From positions 30,329 through 94,328 of the forward strand of contig NZ_BANR01000008.1 of assembly GCF_000332975.1 (NCBI RefSeq): 64,000 bases of DNA, in the 5' to 3' direction. Below, one piece after another: positions 30,677 through 38,831 of the stretch; positions within the stretch are counted from its first letter, which is position 1; each line of letters opens with the position of its first letter. Below the pieces are notes generated by a model that made no database searches, was not told the DNA's origin, and saw only the letters and a list, made by a program, of their open reading frames with translations. The DNA comes from Gordonia aichiensis NBRC 108223 (GTDB lineage Bacteria > Actinomycetota > Actinomycetes > Mycobacteriales > Mycobacteriaceae). Made by a program: the position numbers and the translations under genes.

Positions 30677-31843
30677 TCACCGCGGAACCTGATCGGTGCC
30701 ACGGTAGCGGTGGCCGACCCCCGCGGGACCGTCGAGCGACCCGAGCAGGTCGGCGGAGGTCTGCACGAACGTCGCCAGTGGTATCCACGGGACGTGTCTG
30801 GTCGGCCTGCCGACCGTCACCGTGTCGGAGGGTCGGCTCGGCGGACGCCAAACGACCGCAGGCGACCAGGCGGTCACCGGGTCGGTTGCGTTCGCGATCA
30901 CCCGCCGCGGTGATCCGTGCGCGTGTGTATCGATCGTGTCGGCGGGAACCCCGGAGAGGACCGTGGTCCACAGTGCGCCGGGCCGGTGCTCGTCTGCCCA
31001 TACCCGGGCGGTCTCGGCTCCGAGTGCGCCGAGACTTTGTCCGTAGAGAATGACGAGCGGACGCCGTTGCGGTGGAACGGCGTCGAGTTCGGCGGTCAGA
31101 GCCGACAGCACTGCGACCGATGCGCGGCCTGCTGCTCCGCGATCTGTGACGAAGGCACGCCACGACTGAGTCGACGCGTAGCGAGGTGCGATGGTGTGCA
31201 TCCGGCCGACACGGTCACCGATTGCTGCGAGCGCCCCGGGGTCGATCCATCCCGACCCGGTGGGTACCGCGATCAGCACGGCATCGTCGTCCGGGCCGCC
31301 CCGCTCGACCCACTGCCGGACAAGAGCTTTTGCGTCGGCGTCGGTCGTGACCCGCGCACTCAGCGTCGACGCCGAGGCAGTTCCGGTACTTGGCGCGAGC
31401 AGGCCGGCCGCCAGTGAGATCGCGGCAGCGATGGCCAGTGCACTCGCACGTGGCAGCCAGACCATGGCCGCGACCACCGCGAGTGTCGGGCAGACAAGGA
31501 ACACCACCCACTCCGGACCGACGGACCCATAGCCGAGCTCACTGCGAATCGTGTTCTGCCACGCCATATTCACTATCGACGCCAGGATGAGAACGGCTGC
31601 GACGACCACGGTCGGCCACCAGTGGGTGGTGTGTCGGGGCCGGCGGCACAGTCTCAGGCCGAGCATCGTGCACCCGACGGTGACGCCCGCGCAGAGTGCC
31701 ATCACCAGTCCTGCGAGCCACGGCGTCCGCGGAAGCGGAGACGGCCAGAGTCCGATCACGGCTGCGAGGATCACCGCGGCTGCGATCGCCGGCTGCGGAG
31801 GTGCCGGCGTCGCGGGGTTCCGGCTGCCGCGTGAGGCGGTCAT
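30677..31843 (-). CDS. Membrane-anchored alpha/beta hydrolase (Abhydrolase_9 type)
   Basis: A 388-residue protein. About four hydrophobic segments fill residues 18-150, then comes a serine-hydrolase domain with nucleophile Ser270 in LYGQSLGALG. Other features are APRYASTQSWRAFVTDRGAA and VLSGVPADT. The arrangement matches PF10081 (Abhydrolase_9), a family of membrane alpha/beta hydrolases common in Corynebacteriales whose substrate is unknown. The ATG overlaps the stop of the upstream phospholipase A2-like gene by 4 nt, so the two are coupled. Lipid or ester cleavage at the envelope is a reasonable inference. Confidence 0.75.
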   Translation of the reverse strand: MTASRGSRNPATPAPPQPAIAAAVILAAVIGLWPSPLPRTPWLAGLVMALCAGVTVGCTMLGLRLCRRPRHTTHWWPTVVVAAVLILASIVNMAWQNTIRSELGYGSVGPEWVVFLVCPTLAVVAAMVWLPRASALAIAAAISLAAGLLAPSTGTASASTLSARVTTDADAKALVRQWVERGGPDDDAVLIAVPTGSGWIDPGALAAIGDRVGRMHTIAPRYASTQSWRAFVTDRGAAGRASVAVLSALTAELDAVPPQRRPLVILYGQSLGALGAETARVWADEHRPGALWTTVLSGVPADTIDTHAHGSPRRVIANATDPVTAWSPAVVWRPPSRPSDTVTVGRPTRHVPWIPLATFVQTSADLLGSLDGPAGVGHRYRGTDQVPR

Positions 31844-32559
31844 CGCGTCATTTCCGACGATGCGCGGGCACCGTCGTGGTCCTCGGAACCACTGTGCACG
31901 AGATGGCTGATCGCCGACGCGGCGATCGACAGCAGATTCGCACGGTCCTTCGGGGGGCCGTCGCCCTCATTCCAGGTGTTCATCGCGAGTCCGACCCGCG
32001 CCAATTCTGCGGCTCCCGCGCACAAAGGATCGTGACAGGTCTCGCGCATTCGGGAGACAAGCATCGTGTCGAGCCCCAGCCGCGCCCACGCCCCGAGAGG
32101 ATGTCCGATCCGATCGGCATAGCGCAATGTGTCGTACCCGAGATCGTGTGTGCGGCACAGTGGTTCAAATTCGTCAGGCATCGGCACCGGCGACGAGCAG
32201 CCGCCGTCGGGGTTACTCGCCTCGGCGCCTTCGAGAATCGGTTGATATCCCATCCTCGTTGCGAAATCCGCTGGTACCGCGGCGATCGCGCGCGCACCAT
32301 CACCGGCGAGCATCAGCTTGATGACCTCGGCGGCAGCGGGGTCTTCGGTGGGGAGGCGCGGATCTCGCGTTCGCAGATCCGACGTCGGATCGGCGGTTGG
32401 CCGGGACGCGACGCGCTGGTCTGTTGATGTCGTCGGGCGCGCGCTGACCGACGCGTCGGGGACGAAGGTGCCCTCGAGGATCAGTCCGATGAGCAGCAAC
32501 CCCGCCGCCCAGCGTCGACGCCGGTGAACAAAGCGAGGTAGTCGGTGTTTCGCAGGCAT
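31840..32559 (-). CDS. Secreted prokaryotic phospholipase A2-like protein
   Basis: A 239-residue protein. A signal-anchor or signal peptide lies at about 18-40 (RRRRWAAGLLLIGLILEG then VSA). A PLA2 core follows: Cys135-x2-HD-x2-YD in LCRTHDLGYDTLRY (His138, Asp139), and Asp164 in LGLDTML as possible dyad partner. Cys121, Cys175 and Cys180 could form disulfides. This resembles Streptomyces-type secreted PLA2, which cleaves the sn-2 ester of phospholipids with calcium. The catalytic His-Asp is present; calcium binding is not certain. It overlaps the membrane hydrolase gene by 4 nt and is divergent from the sensor kinase. Confidence 0.7.
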   Translation of the reverse strand: MPAKHRLPRFVHRRRRWAAGLLLIGLILEGTFVPDASVSARPTTSTDQRVASRPTADPTSDLRTRDPRLPTEDPAAAEVIKLMLAGDGARAIAAVPADFATRMGYQPILEGAEASNPDGGCSSPVPMPDEFEPLCRTHDLGYDTLRYADRIGHPLGAWARLGLDTMLVSRMRETCHDPLCAGAAELARVGLAMNTWNEGDGPPKDRANLLSIAASAISHLVHSGSEDHDGARASSEMTR

Positions 32560-32737
32560 GTCATGGACGCTAGAAGTGCAGGTCACCGCCCCACATCGGA
32601 CGCGAGTCGGGTTCTCGCACAGCCCTTTCGCGGTGCCCGTGGACCGCCCTCTGCTACCGCAGACCGATCCCGATCTCACTCTCAGGTATGAGGACATCGT
32701 GGATCGGCTCGCCTACGGTGAAGGGCGAGGTGATCTG

Positions 32738-34081
32738 ATGATGAAACACATGAGGGCCGGAATCCGTAAGGGCGGTTCGGCCCTCGTCGACGAGGTGCGT
32801 GCCATTCCTGCGCTGTCGGATCCCGATGTGCGACGGTACTTCTCGTCGCGCATGAACGTGTTCTTCCTCGTCGTCGCCCTCACGCTGTTCGCCGTGGCGT
32901 GGCCGACGGCGAGTCTGACCCACGACGTCCCCGCGTACGCGATGCCGGTGACTGCTGCCGCGATCGCGTGGCCGGTCGCCCTGTCGTGGTCGGCACCCGT
33001 TGTCGGATGGGCTGTTTCGTTGCTCGCGGCGATGATCATCGGGTCTGTCGTACCCACGGTTGGCGGGTGGCCCTGGTCGATTCAGGTCACGCACATCATC
33101 GCGATGCTCGTGCTGTCGTTCATGGCAGCACTGCGGTGCCCGTTGCGGTGGTTGCCCGTCATCTGGTTGGCCTCGACGTTGGTCCTGGTGAACGCGGCTC
33201 CCGATGAGCAGCGTCCGGGATGGATCTTCGGTCTGACCTCCAGCGCCGTCGTGATCGCGCTCCTGCGTGGACTGTTTGCTTCCCGTCGACAACTCGCCGA
33301 GCGCACTCGGGAGACCAGGGCCGCAGAGTCGGAGGCCGCTGTCCTGCAGGAGCGGGCACGAATTGCCCGTGACCTGCATGACATCGTCGCGCATCGGATG
33401 TCGATGGTGGTGGTGATGGCCCAGACGGCCCGGTATCGATTGCCCGATGTCAGCGACGACGCGGCCGCCGAGTTCGACGCGATCGCCACGGCTGCGCGCA
33501 CCTCACTCGAGGAGGTGCGGCAATTGCTCGGCGTTCTGCGGGAGTCCGACGAGACCCCGACCGGTTCGGGCGCGCGCACCGCGCCGAACCCCGGCCTCGA
33601 ACAGGTCGAGTCCTTGGTTGCGGCGACACGTCGTGCAGGCGCCGATGTGCAGTTGCACCTCGCAACGCCACTGGCGGACGTCGGCGAAGCCTCGGGACTC
33701 GCGGTGTACCGGATCGTGCAGGAGTCGTTGGCCAATGCGACCCGGCATGCGCCCGGTGCTCGGATCGACATCTGGCTTCGTGAGGGCACGGCCGATCAGG
33801 TTGAGCTCGCCATCGTCAACGGGCCGGGCACCGATCCGTCGCTTGACCTGGCGGGCAACGGGGCGGGTATCCCCGGGATGATCGACCGGGCGCGCAGTGT
33901 CGGCGGATCGCTCGTCACCGCGGTGACCCCCGATCACGGGTTCGCGGTGCGTGCCTGGCTTCCCGCCTCGTCCGAGCGCGGTGAGCGAGCCGTCACCGAT
34001 GGGTCCGCCGGTCGCGTCGCGATCGCAGAGCATTCGATCAGCGGCCGACGCACGAGTGGTTCGTCGGACGCGGAAGGGTAG
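32738..34081 (+). CDS. NarL-type sensor histidine kinase
   Basis: A 447-residue kinase. Five or six hydrophobic segments cover residues 40-180. The HisKA_3 dimerisation box is ERARIARDLHDIVAHRMSMV with the phosphorylated His214. The HATPase domain has the N box QESLANATRHAP and GNGAGIPGMIDRA. The start ATG 32738 is preceded by GCGAGG; a longer frame back to 32558 would overlap the divergent PLA2 start. It phosphorylates the response regulator that begins 2 nt after its stop. The signal is unknown; the membrane sensor has no large extracellular domain. Confidence 0.88.
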   Translation: MMKHMRAGIRKGGSALVDEVRAIPALSDPDVRRYFSSRMNVFFLVVALTLFAVAWPTASLTHDVPAYAMPVTAAAIAWPVALSWSAPVVGWAVSLLAAMIIGSVVPTVGGWPWSIQVTHIIAMLVLSFMAALRCPLRWLPVIWLASTLVLVNAAPDEQRPGWIFGLTSSAVVIALLRGLFASRRQLAERTRETRAAESEAAVLQERARIARDLHDIVAHRMSMVVVMAQTARYRLPDVSDDAAAEFDAIATAARTSLEEVRQLLGVLRESDETPTGSGARTAPNPGLEQVESLVAATRRAGADVQLHLATPLADVGEASGLAVYRIVQESLANATRHAPGARIDIWLREGTADQVELAIVNGPGTDPSLDLAGNGAGIPGMIDRARSVGGSLVTAVTPDHGFAVRAWLPASSERGERAVTDGSAGRVAIAEHSISGRRTSGSSDAEG

Positions 34082-34082
34082 C

Positions 34083-34799
34083 GTGCGTCCGGTGCCGATC
34101 ACGCTTGTCATCGTCGACGACCAGGCAATGGTCCGACAGGGATTCTCGGCGCTGCTCGCCGCCCAGCCCGACTTCTCGGTTCTCGGCGACGCCGCCGACG
34201 GTGTCGAGGCCGTCGAGTTGTGCGCCAGGGTGAGGCCTGACGTCGTACTCATGGATGTGCGGATGCCCAGGCGCGACGGACTGTGGGCGGCACAGCGCAT
34301 CCTGGCCGGGCAGCGGTCCGGCCAGCCGACCGTCGAATCCGCCACGGATGGGGGAAGCCCGGCGAACGGCGCTGCGGGCAACACACGCGTGCTGATGCTG
34401 ACGACCTTCGACATCGACGACTACGTGTACGAGGCGCTCCGCATCGGCGCGTCCGGCTTCCTGCTCAAGGACGCGCCCGCTGACGAACTCGTGCGCGCCG
34501 TACGTGTGGTAGCAGCGGGCGAGGCGTTGCTGGCGCCGTCGATCACCCGCAGATTCATCGCCGAGGTGACGGCACGGCGTGAGCGCCGCACCCGGTCGCC
34601 CGAGCTCGGCTCGCTCACACCACGCGAGCGTGAGGTGCTCGAGCTCGTGGCGGAGGGAAAGTCCAACGCCGAGATCGCGGGCGAGCTGTTCGTCACCGAG
34701 CAGACGGTCAAGACGCACGTCAGCGGACTGCTCGGAAAACTGGGGTTGCGTGATCGCGCTCAAGCCGTCGTCTACGCCTACGAGAACGGCGTGAAGTGA
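34083..34799 (+). CDS. NarL/LuxR-family response regulator with an insertion in the receiver domain
   Basis: A 238-residue regulator. The receiver domain has Asp58 in VVLMDVRMP, the switch Thr in MLTTFD and Lys in FLLKDAP. The LuxR HTH is LTPREREVLELVAEGKSNAEIAGELFVTEQTVKTHVSGLL. Between alpha-3 and beta-4 there is a Gly/Ser/Ala-rich insertion of about 20 residues (roughly 77-100) not seen in ordinary family members. GTG 34083 is chosen because GGAAGGG lies 6 nt upstream; GTG 34092 is possible. It forms a two-component pair with the kinase. Confidence 0.88.
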   Translation: MRPVPITLVIVDDQAMVRQGFSALLAAQPDFSVLGDAADGVEAVELCARVRPDVVLMDVRMPRRDGLWAAQRILAGQRSGQPTVESATDGGSPANGAAGNTRVLMLTTFDIDDYVYEALRIGASGFLLKDAPADELVRAVRVVAAGEALLAPSITRRFIAEVTARRERRTRSPELGSLTPREREVLELVAEGKSNAEIAGELFVTEQTVKTHVSGLLGKLGLRDRAQAVVYAYENGVK

Positions 34800-34903
34800 C
34801 GCGGGTTGTCAGAGGTGCCGGCATTCGTCGTCGTCCGGCGCGGTGCACCGCAGCCCACTAGATTGGACAGCGTCAACCCGGACGGCGGAAGGCAAGAAGA
34901 CAC

Positions 34904-35938
34904 ATGGCGAAGAGATACGGCATCCTCACCTCCGGAGGCGATTGCCCGGGTCTCAATGCGGTGATCCGTGGCGCGGTCCTCAAGGGCGAGACTGTCTACG
35001 GACAGGAGTTCGTCGGCTTCCGTGACGGTTGGTACGGGCTGGTGTACGGCGACATCATCGAGCTCTCTCGCACACGCGTCCGCGGCCTGAGCCACGAGGG
35101 CGGAACGATCCTCGGTACCAGCCGTTTCGGTCCGTATTCCGAACCCGACGGCGGCGCCGAGAACATCAAGAAGGTACTCAAGAACCTCGAGATCGACGGT
35201 GTGATCGCAATCGGTGGAGACGGCACCGCTGCCGCCTCGCAGCGGCTCTACGAGGACGGCATCAACATCGTCGGTGTTCCCAAGACCATCGACAACGACA
35301 TCGCCGCCACCGATTACACGTTCGGCTTCAACACCGCTGTCGAGATCGCCACCGAATCAATCGATCGTCTGCGCACCACGGGCAACTCTCACAAACGCTG
35401 CATGGTGCTCGAGGTGATGGGCCGTCACGCGGGGTGGATCGCGTTGCATTCGGGCATTGCGGGTGGTGCGCATGCGATCCTGATTCCCGAGCATCCGGAA
35501 AGCCTGAACCAGATCTGCGCGTGGGTCACGAGCGTCAAGAATCGTGGCCGCTCGCCGATGGTCGTCGTCGCCGAGGGTTTCACGTTGCCCGACATGGAGA
35601 CCGCGCACTCGACCAAGGGACTCGACGGATTCAACCGTCCCCGACTCGGCGGCATCGCCGAGGTTCTCGCACCGATGATCGAGGAACGCACCGGGATCGA
35701 GACTCGCGCGACCGTCCTCGGCCACGTGCAACGCGGCGGTGTTCCGACCGCTTTTGACCGGGTACTGGCCACCAGACTCGGTATGGCCACCACCGACCTC
35801 GTCGCCGACAAGGGCTGGGGGCAGATGGTCGTGCTGCGTGGGACGGAGATCGAGCGCACCACGTTCGACGAGGCGCTCGCCAACCACAAGCAGGTGCCCG
35901 CGGCCCAGTATCAGGAGATGCGGGTCATCTTCGGCTGA
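34904..35938 (+). CDS. pfkA: 6-phosphofructokinase (group III, ATP-type)
   Basis: A 344-residue PFK. GGDGT (104-108) has Gly107 where PPi-dependent enzymes carry Asp. VPKTIDND (125-132) has Lys127 where E. coli PfkA has Gly, and Asp130 is the catalytic base. The Gly/Lys combination is what is seen in actinobacterial group III enzymes reported as ATP-dependent. It phosphorylates fructose 6-phosphate in glycolysis. GGAAGG precedes the ATG. It lies between the two-component system and gatB, the same order as Rv3010c-Rv3009c. Confidence 0.93.
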   Translation: MAKRYGILTSGGDCPGLNAVIRGAVLKGETVYGQEFVGFRDGWYGLVYGDIIELSRTRVRGLSHEGGTILGTSRFGPYSEPDGGAENIKKVLKNLEIDGVIAIGGDGTAAASQRLYEDGINIVGVPKTIDNDIAATDYTFGFNTAVEIATESIDRLRTTGNSHKRCMVLEVMGRHAGWIALHSGIAGGAHAILIPEHPESLNQICAWVTSVKNRGRSPMVVVAEGFTLPDMETAHSTKGLDGFNRPRLGGIAEVLAPMIEERTGIETRATVLGHVQRGGVPTAFDRVLATRLGMATTDLVADKGWGQMVVLRGTEIERTTFDEALANHKQVPAAQYQEMRVIFG

Positions 35939-35983
35939 CGACCCGACCGACCCGGCGATGCGCGCACGCATAAACTGGGTGCC

Positions 35984-37486
35984 ATGACTGCCGCGACCGC
36001 CGAACTGATGGACTACGACCAGGTCATCGATGAGTTCGATCCCGTTCTGGGGCTCGAGGTGCACGTCGAGCTCGGCACCGACACCAAGATGTTCTGTGCG
36101 TGCCCGACCACCTTCGGTGCAGATCCCAACACCCAGGTGTGCTCGGTGTGTATCGGGCTGCCGGGGTCGTTGCCGGTGGCCAATGCAAAGGCCATCGAGT
36201 ACGCGATCCGTATCGGCCTGGCGTTGAACTGCTCGATCCGACCGTCGAGCACGTTCGCACGCAAGAACTACTTCTATCCGGACCAGCCCAAGAACTATCA
36301 GATCTCCCAGTACGACGATCCGATCGCCTACGACGGTCATCTCGACGTGGTGCTCTCCGACGGAACGACCTGGCGGGTGGAGATCGAGCGTGCACACATG
36401 GAGGAGGACACGGGCAAGTCGCTGCACGTCGGTGGTGACGGCCGAATCCACGGTGCCGACCACTCGCTCCTCGACTACAACCGCGCGGGTGTACCGCTCG
36501 TCGAGATCGTGACGAAGCCGGTCACCGGCGCGGGTGCGCGAGCACCGGAGGTAGCGCGCGCCTACGTATCGGCATTGCGCGACCTGCTCAAGTCTCTCGA
36601 CGTCTCCGACGTTCGGATGGACCAGGGCTCACTGCGCTGCGACGCCAATGTCTCGCTGATGCGCAAGGGCGCCACCGAGTTCGGCACCCGCACCGAGACC
36701 AAGAACGTCAACTCACTCAAGAGTGTCGAGGTCGCTGTGGCGTACGAGATGCGCAGGCAGGCAGCGGTTCTCGAGTCGGGCGGCGAGGTCATCCAGGAGA
36801 CCCGGCACTTCCACGAGGCCGACGGCACCACGTCGGCTGGGCGTCGGAAAGAGACCGCAGAAGACTACCGGTACTTCCCGGAGCCCGATCTTCCTCCCGT
36901 GCAACCGGATTCGGCGTGGGTGGCAGAGATCGCCGCGGCGCTTCCCGAACTACCGTGGGTACGTCGCGCGCGGATACAGACCGAATGGGGTGTCTCCGAC
37001 GAGGTGATGCGTGATCTGGTGAATGTCGGCGCAGTCGACCTCATCATCGCGACGGTCGATGCCGGTGCCTCTCCCGAGGCCGCACGTGGCTGGTGGGTGT
37101 CGTTCCTGGCGCAACAGGCCAATTCCCGCGAGGTCGAACTCGCCGACCTGGCCATCACACCCGCTCAGGTTGCCACGATCATCGGACTCGTCGATGAGGG
37201 CAAGCTGACGACCAAGCTCGCGCAACAGGTCGCGGTCGCGGTGCTCGACGGCGAGGGTGAGCCCGAGCAGATCGTCGCCGACCGCGGACTCGAGGTTGTC
37301 CGCGACGACTCTGCGCTGCAGAAGGCGGTTGACGAGGCGCTCGCGGCCAACCCCGACATCGCCGACAAGATCCGGGGCGGCAAGGTGGCCGCCGCCGGAA
37401 AGATCGTCGGCGACGTCATGAAGGCGACGCGCGGCCAGGCCGATCCGGCCAGGGTGAAGGAACTGGTCATCGCTGCCTGTTCCTGA
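35984..37486 (+). CDS. gatB: Aspartyl/glutamyl-tRNA amidotransferase subunit B
   Basis: A 500-residue GatB. The N-terminal cradle has [52 protein letters not shown] and [13 protein letters not shown]. The C-terminal YqeY-like tail is [30 protein letters not shown]. It activates the misacylated Glu-tRNA(Gln) and transfers ammonia supplied by GatA. TAAACT (35971-35976) ends 7 nt before the ATG and no Shine-Dalgarno is visible, so a leaderless transcript separate from pfkA is likely. Confidence 0.96.
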   Translation: MTAATAELMDYDQVIDEFDPVLGLEVHVELGTDTKMFCACPTTFGADPNTQVCSVCIGLPGSLPVANAKAIEYAIRIGLALNCSIRPSSTFARKNYFYPDQPKNYQISQYDDPIAYDGHLDVVLSDGTTWRVEIERAHMEEDTGKSLHVGGDGRIHGADHSLLDYNRAGVPLVEIVTKPVTGAGARAPEVARAYVSALRDLLKSLDVSDVRMDQGSLRCDANVSLMRKGATEFGTRTETKNVNSLKSVEVAVAYEMRRQAAVLESGGEVIQETRHFHEADGTTSAGRRKETAEDYRYFPEPDLPPVQPDSAWVAEIAAALPELPWVRRARIQTEWGVSDEVMRDLVNVGAVDLIIATVDAGASPEAARGWWVSFLAQQANSREVELADLAITPAQVATIIGLVDEGKLTTKLAQQVAVAVLDGEGEPEQIVADRGLEVVRDDSALQKAVDEALAANPDIADKIRGGKVAAAGKIVGDVMKATRGQADPARVKELVIAACS

Positions 37487-37549
37487 GCATCTGAGGCGCC
37501 AGGGTGTGCACCGTCGAGCTGACCCCTGCGGACTCACGGCGCTGGTCGC

Positions 37550-37984
37550 TCACCCCGTTGGAAGCAACGCGATCACGTCGTCGTCGACACCCGCATCGAC
37601 GAGTTGTGACCGCGTCTGGCGCAACCAGGTGTCGGCCCATGCCGGGTTGATTGTGCGCAGGATGTCGAACTGCGCTTGCCACGACACCCGACGGAAATCG
37701 GGTGTGCCTGGTGGATGCAGTCGCCGGGACATCCTCTCAGCGATCGATTCCGCCACGAAGAAGAGGAATTCGTCGGCTGAGGTGGTCTGACGGTCGGAGA
37801 CGATGTTGGCCCGTTCCCTGACAGTCAGGTGCCACACGCCGTGCTTCTGCCAGCATGACGGGACGCCGTCATCACGAAGGTGCGACAGTTCGGGCAGATC
37901 CTCGTCGATGGCGCCCATCCGACGACCGAGTTCGACGATGCGTGACTTCATCGATTCATCGAGCCCGCCATCGACGACAGTCAT
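37550..37984 (-). CDS. Imm63-type immunity protein, partner of the TNT toxin
   Basis: A 144-residue cytoplasmic-type protein without a signal peptide. The segments GVWHLTVRERANIV, FLFFVAESIAERMSRRL, PDFRRVSWQAQFDIL and WADTWLRQTRSQL follow the pattern I recall for immunity protein family Imm63 (Y/W-H-x-x-x-x-E-R...DFRR...F-x-x-Q-x-x-L-L). Its ATG (37984) overlaps the stop of the secreted TNT-domain protein by 4 nt, the usual order toxin then immunity with translational coupling. It probably binds and neutralises the TNT NADase. The family call is by eye and not tested against a profile. Confidence 0.65.
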   Translation of the reverse strand: MTVVDGGLDESMKSRIVELGRRMGAIDEDLPELSHLRDDGVPSCWQKHGVWHLTVRERANIVSDRQTTSADEFLFFVAESIAERMSRRLHPPGTPDFRRVSWQAQFDILRTINPAWADTWLRQTRSQLVDAGVDDDVIALLPTG

Positions 37985-38700
37985 CCCGCGGTCACCGGCG
38001 GAAAGGTCTGCAACAGGTACCCGGCACACAGCAGCCATCCGACGTTGACGGTGGTTCCGCACTGCGGATTACTCGGCAGGAGCTGTTGCACCACTTCGTA
38101 TTGTGTGCCGAGGCCGGGCTGTTCGAAGGCGGGCGCGATCGGGCCGCTGTAGAGCGGGAGCTGTTTGACCACTTGGTAGACGTGGTAGTTGCAGTATCGG
38201 GGACTCGCGCTGTTGACGAGATTCGACGGTGGCAGAGAGCGTTTCGCATATCTCGTGCCCGTGGGTGCGAAGAAGTTGCCGCCCTCGCCGCCGTAGCGGT
38301 CGATGCTCTTGCCGACTGCCAGCGTGGCGCGACGCTTGACCGGCTTGCCGTTCCTGATCACATATCCCTGTTGTTCGGGGTAGCGCCAGCTCGGCTGGGG
38401 GACTGCATTCGGATCCCACCACTTGGTCAAGAAGTCCTGGGGATCGGTGAAGTTCCCCAGCCTCTTGTAGCCGATCAGCTCGGGCCCGACTGGTGCTTCG
38501 GTAGAGAGTTCCTTCGGGCCGAGGCGCCAGTCGCCCGGGCTGTACAGGTCTGCGGAGCAGCCCGCCGAAGTACCCGGTCCCTGACCGAGACTGCCGAGAT
38601 CGGGCCAGGCGGGCCACGGAGCTGCTGTCGCCACACCGACAGAACCGAAAGCGAGGGTGACGATGAACGAGAGTGCGAGAACAAGAACGCGACGACGCAT
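37981..38700 (-). CDS. Secreted TNT-domain protein (probable NAD+ glycohydrolase toxin)
   Basis: A 239-residue protein with a clear signal peptide (RRRVLVLALSFIVTLAFGSVGVATA, predicted cut near residue 27). The C-terminal half resembles the tuberculosis necrotizing toxin domain: DRYGGEGGNFFAPTGTRYAKRSLPP (134-158), YHVYQVVKQLPLYSGPIAPAFEQPG (172-196) and GLGTQYEV with Gln200, the position of the catalytic Gln of CpnT-TNT. Four Cys (48, 170, 214, 225) could form disulfides after export. Unlike CpnT (over 800 residues with a channel domain) it is small and Sec-type. GAAAGG precedes the ATG. A probable immunity gene overlaps its stop. NADase activity is inferred from the domain. Confidence 0.75.
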   Translation of the reverse strand: MRRRVLVLALSFIVTLAFGSVGVATAAPWPAWPDLGSLGQGPGTSAGCSADLYSPGDWRLGPKELSTEAPVGPELIGYKRLGNFTDPQDFLTKWWDPNAVPQPSWRYPEQQGYVIRNGKPVKRRATLAVGKSIDRYGGEGGNFFAPTGTRYAKRSLPPSNLVNSASPRYCNYHVYQVVKQLPLYSGPIAPAFEQPGLGTQYEVVQQLLPSNPQCGTTVNVGWLLCAGYLLQTFPPVTAG

Positions 38701-38831
38701 CGGCCGTGCCTTTCGCAGATGATTGGTGGTGATGGCAGCCTAGAGGCAGCTGCCCCCCGATCCTCGCACTTGTCGCGGAATCTGCCCGAGCATCGGTCGA
38801 CAGCACACGACTCGGAGAGCGTTCTCCGCAG

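Noticed and set aside
32558..32737. N-terminal 60-residue extension of the sensor kinase
   Set aside because: It would overlap the divergent PLA2 start and lacks a ribosome binding site; ATG 32738 has GCGAGG upstream.
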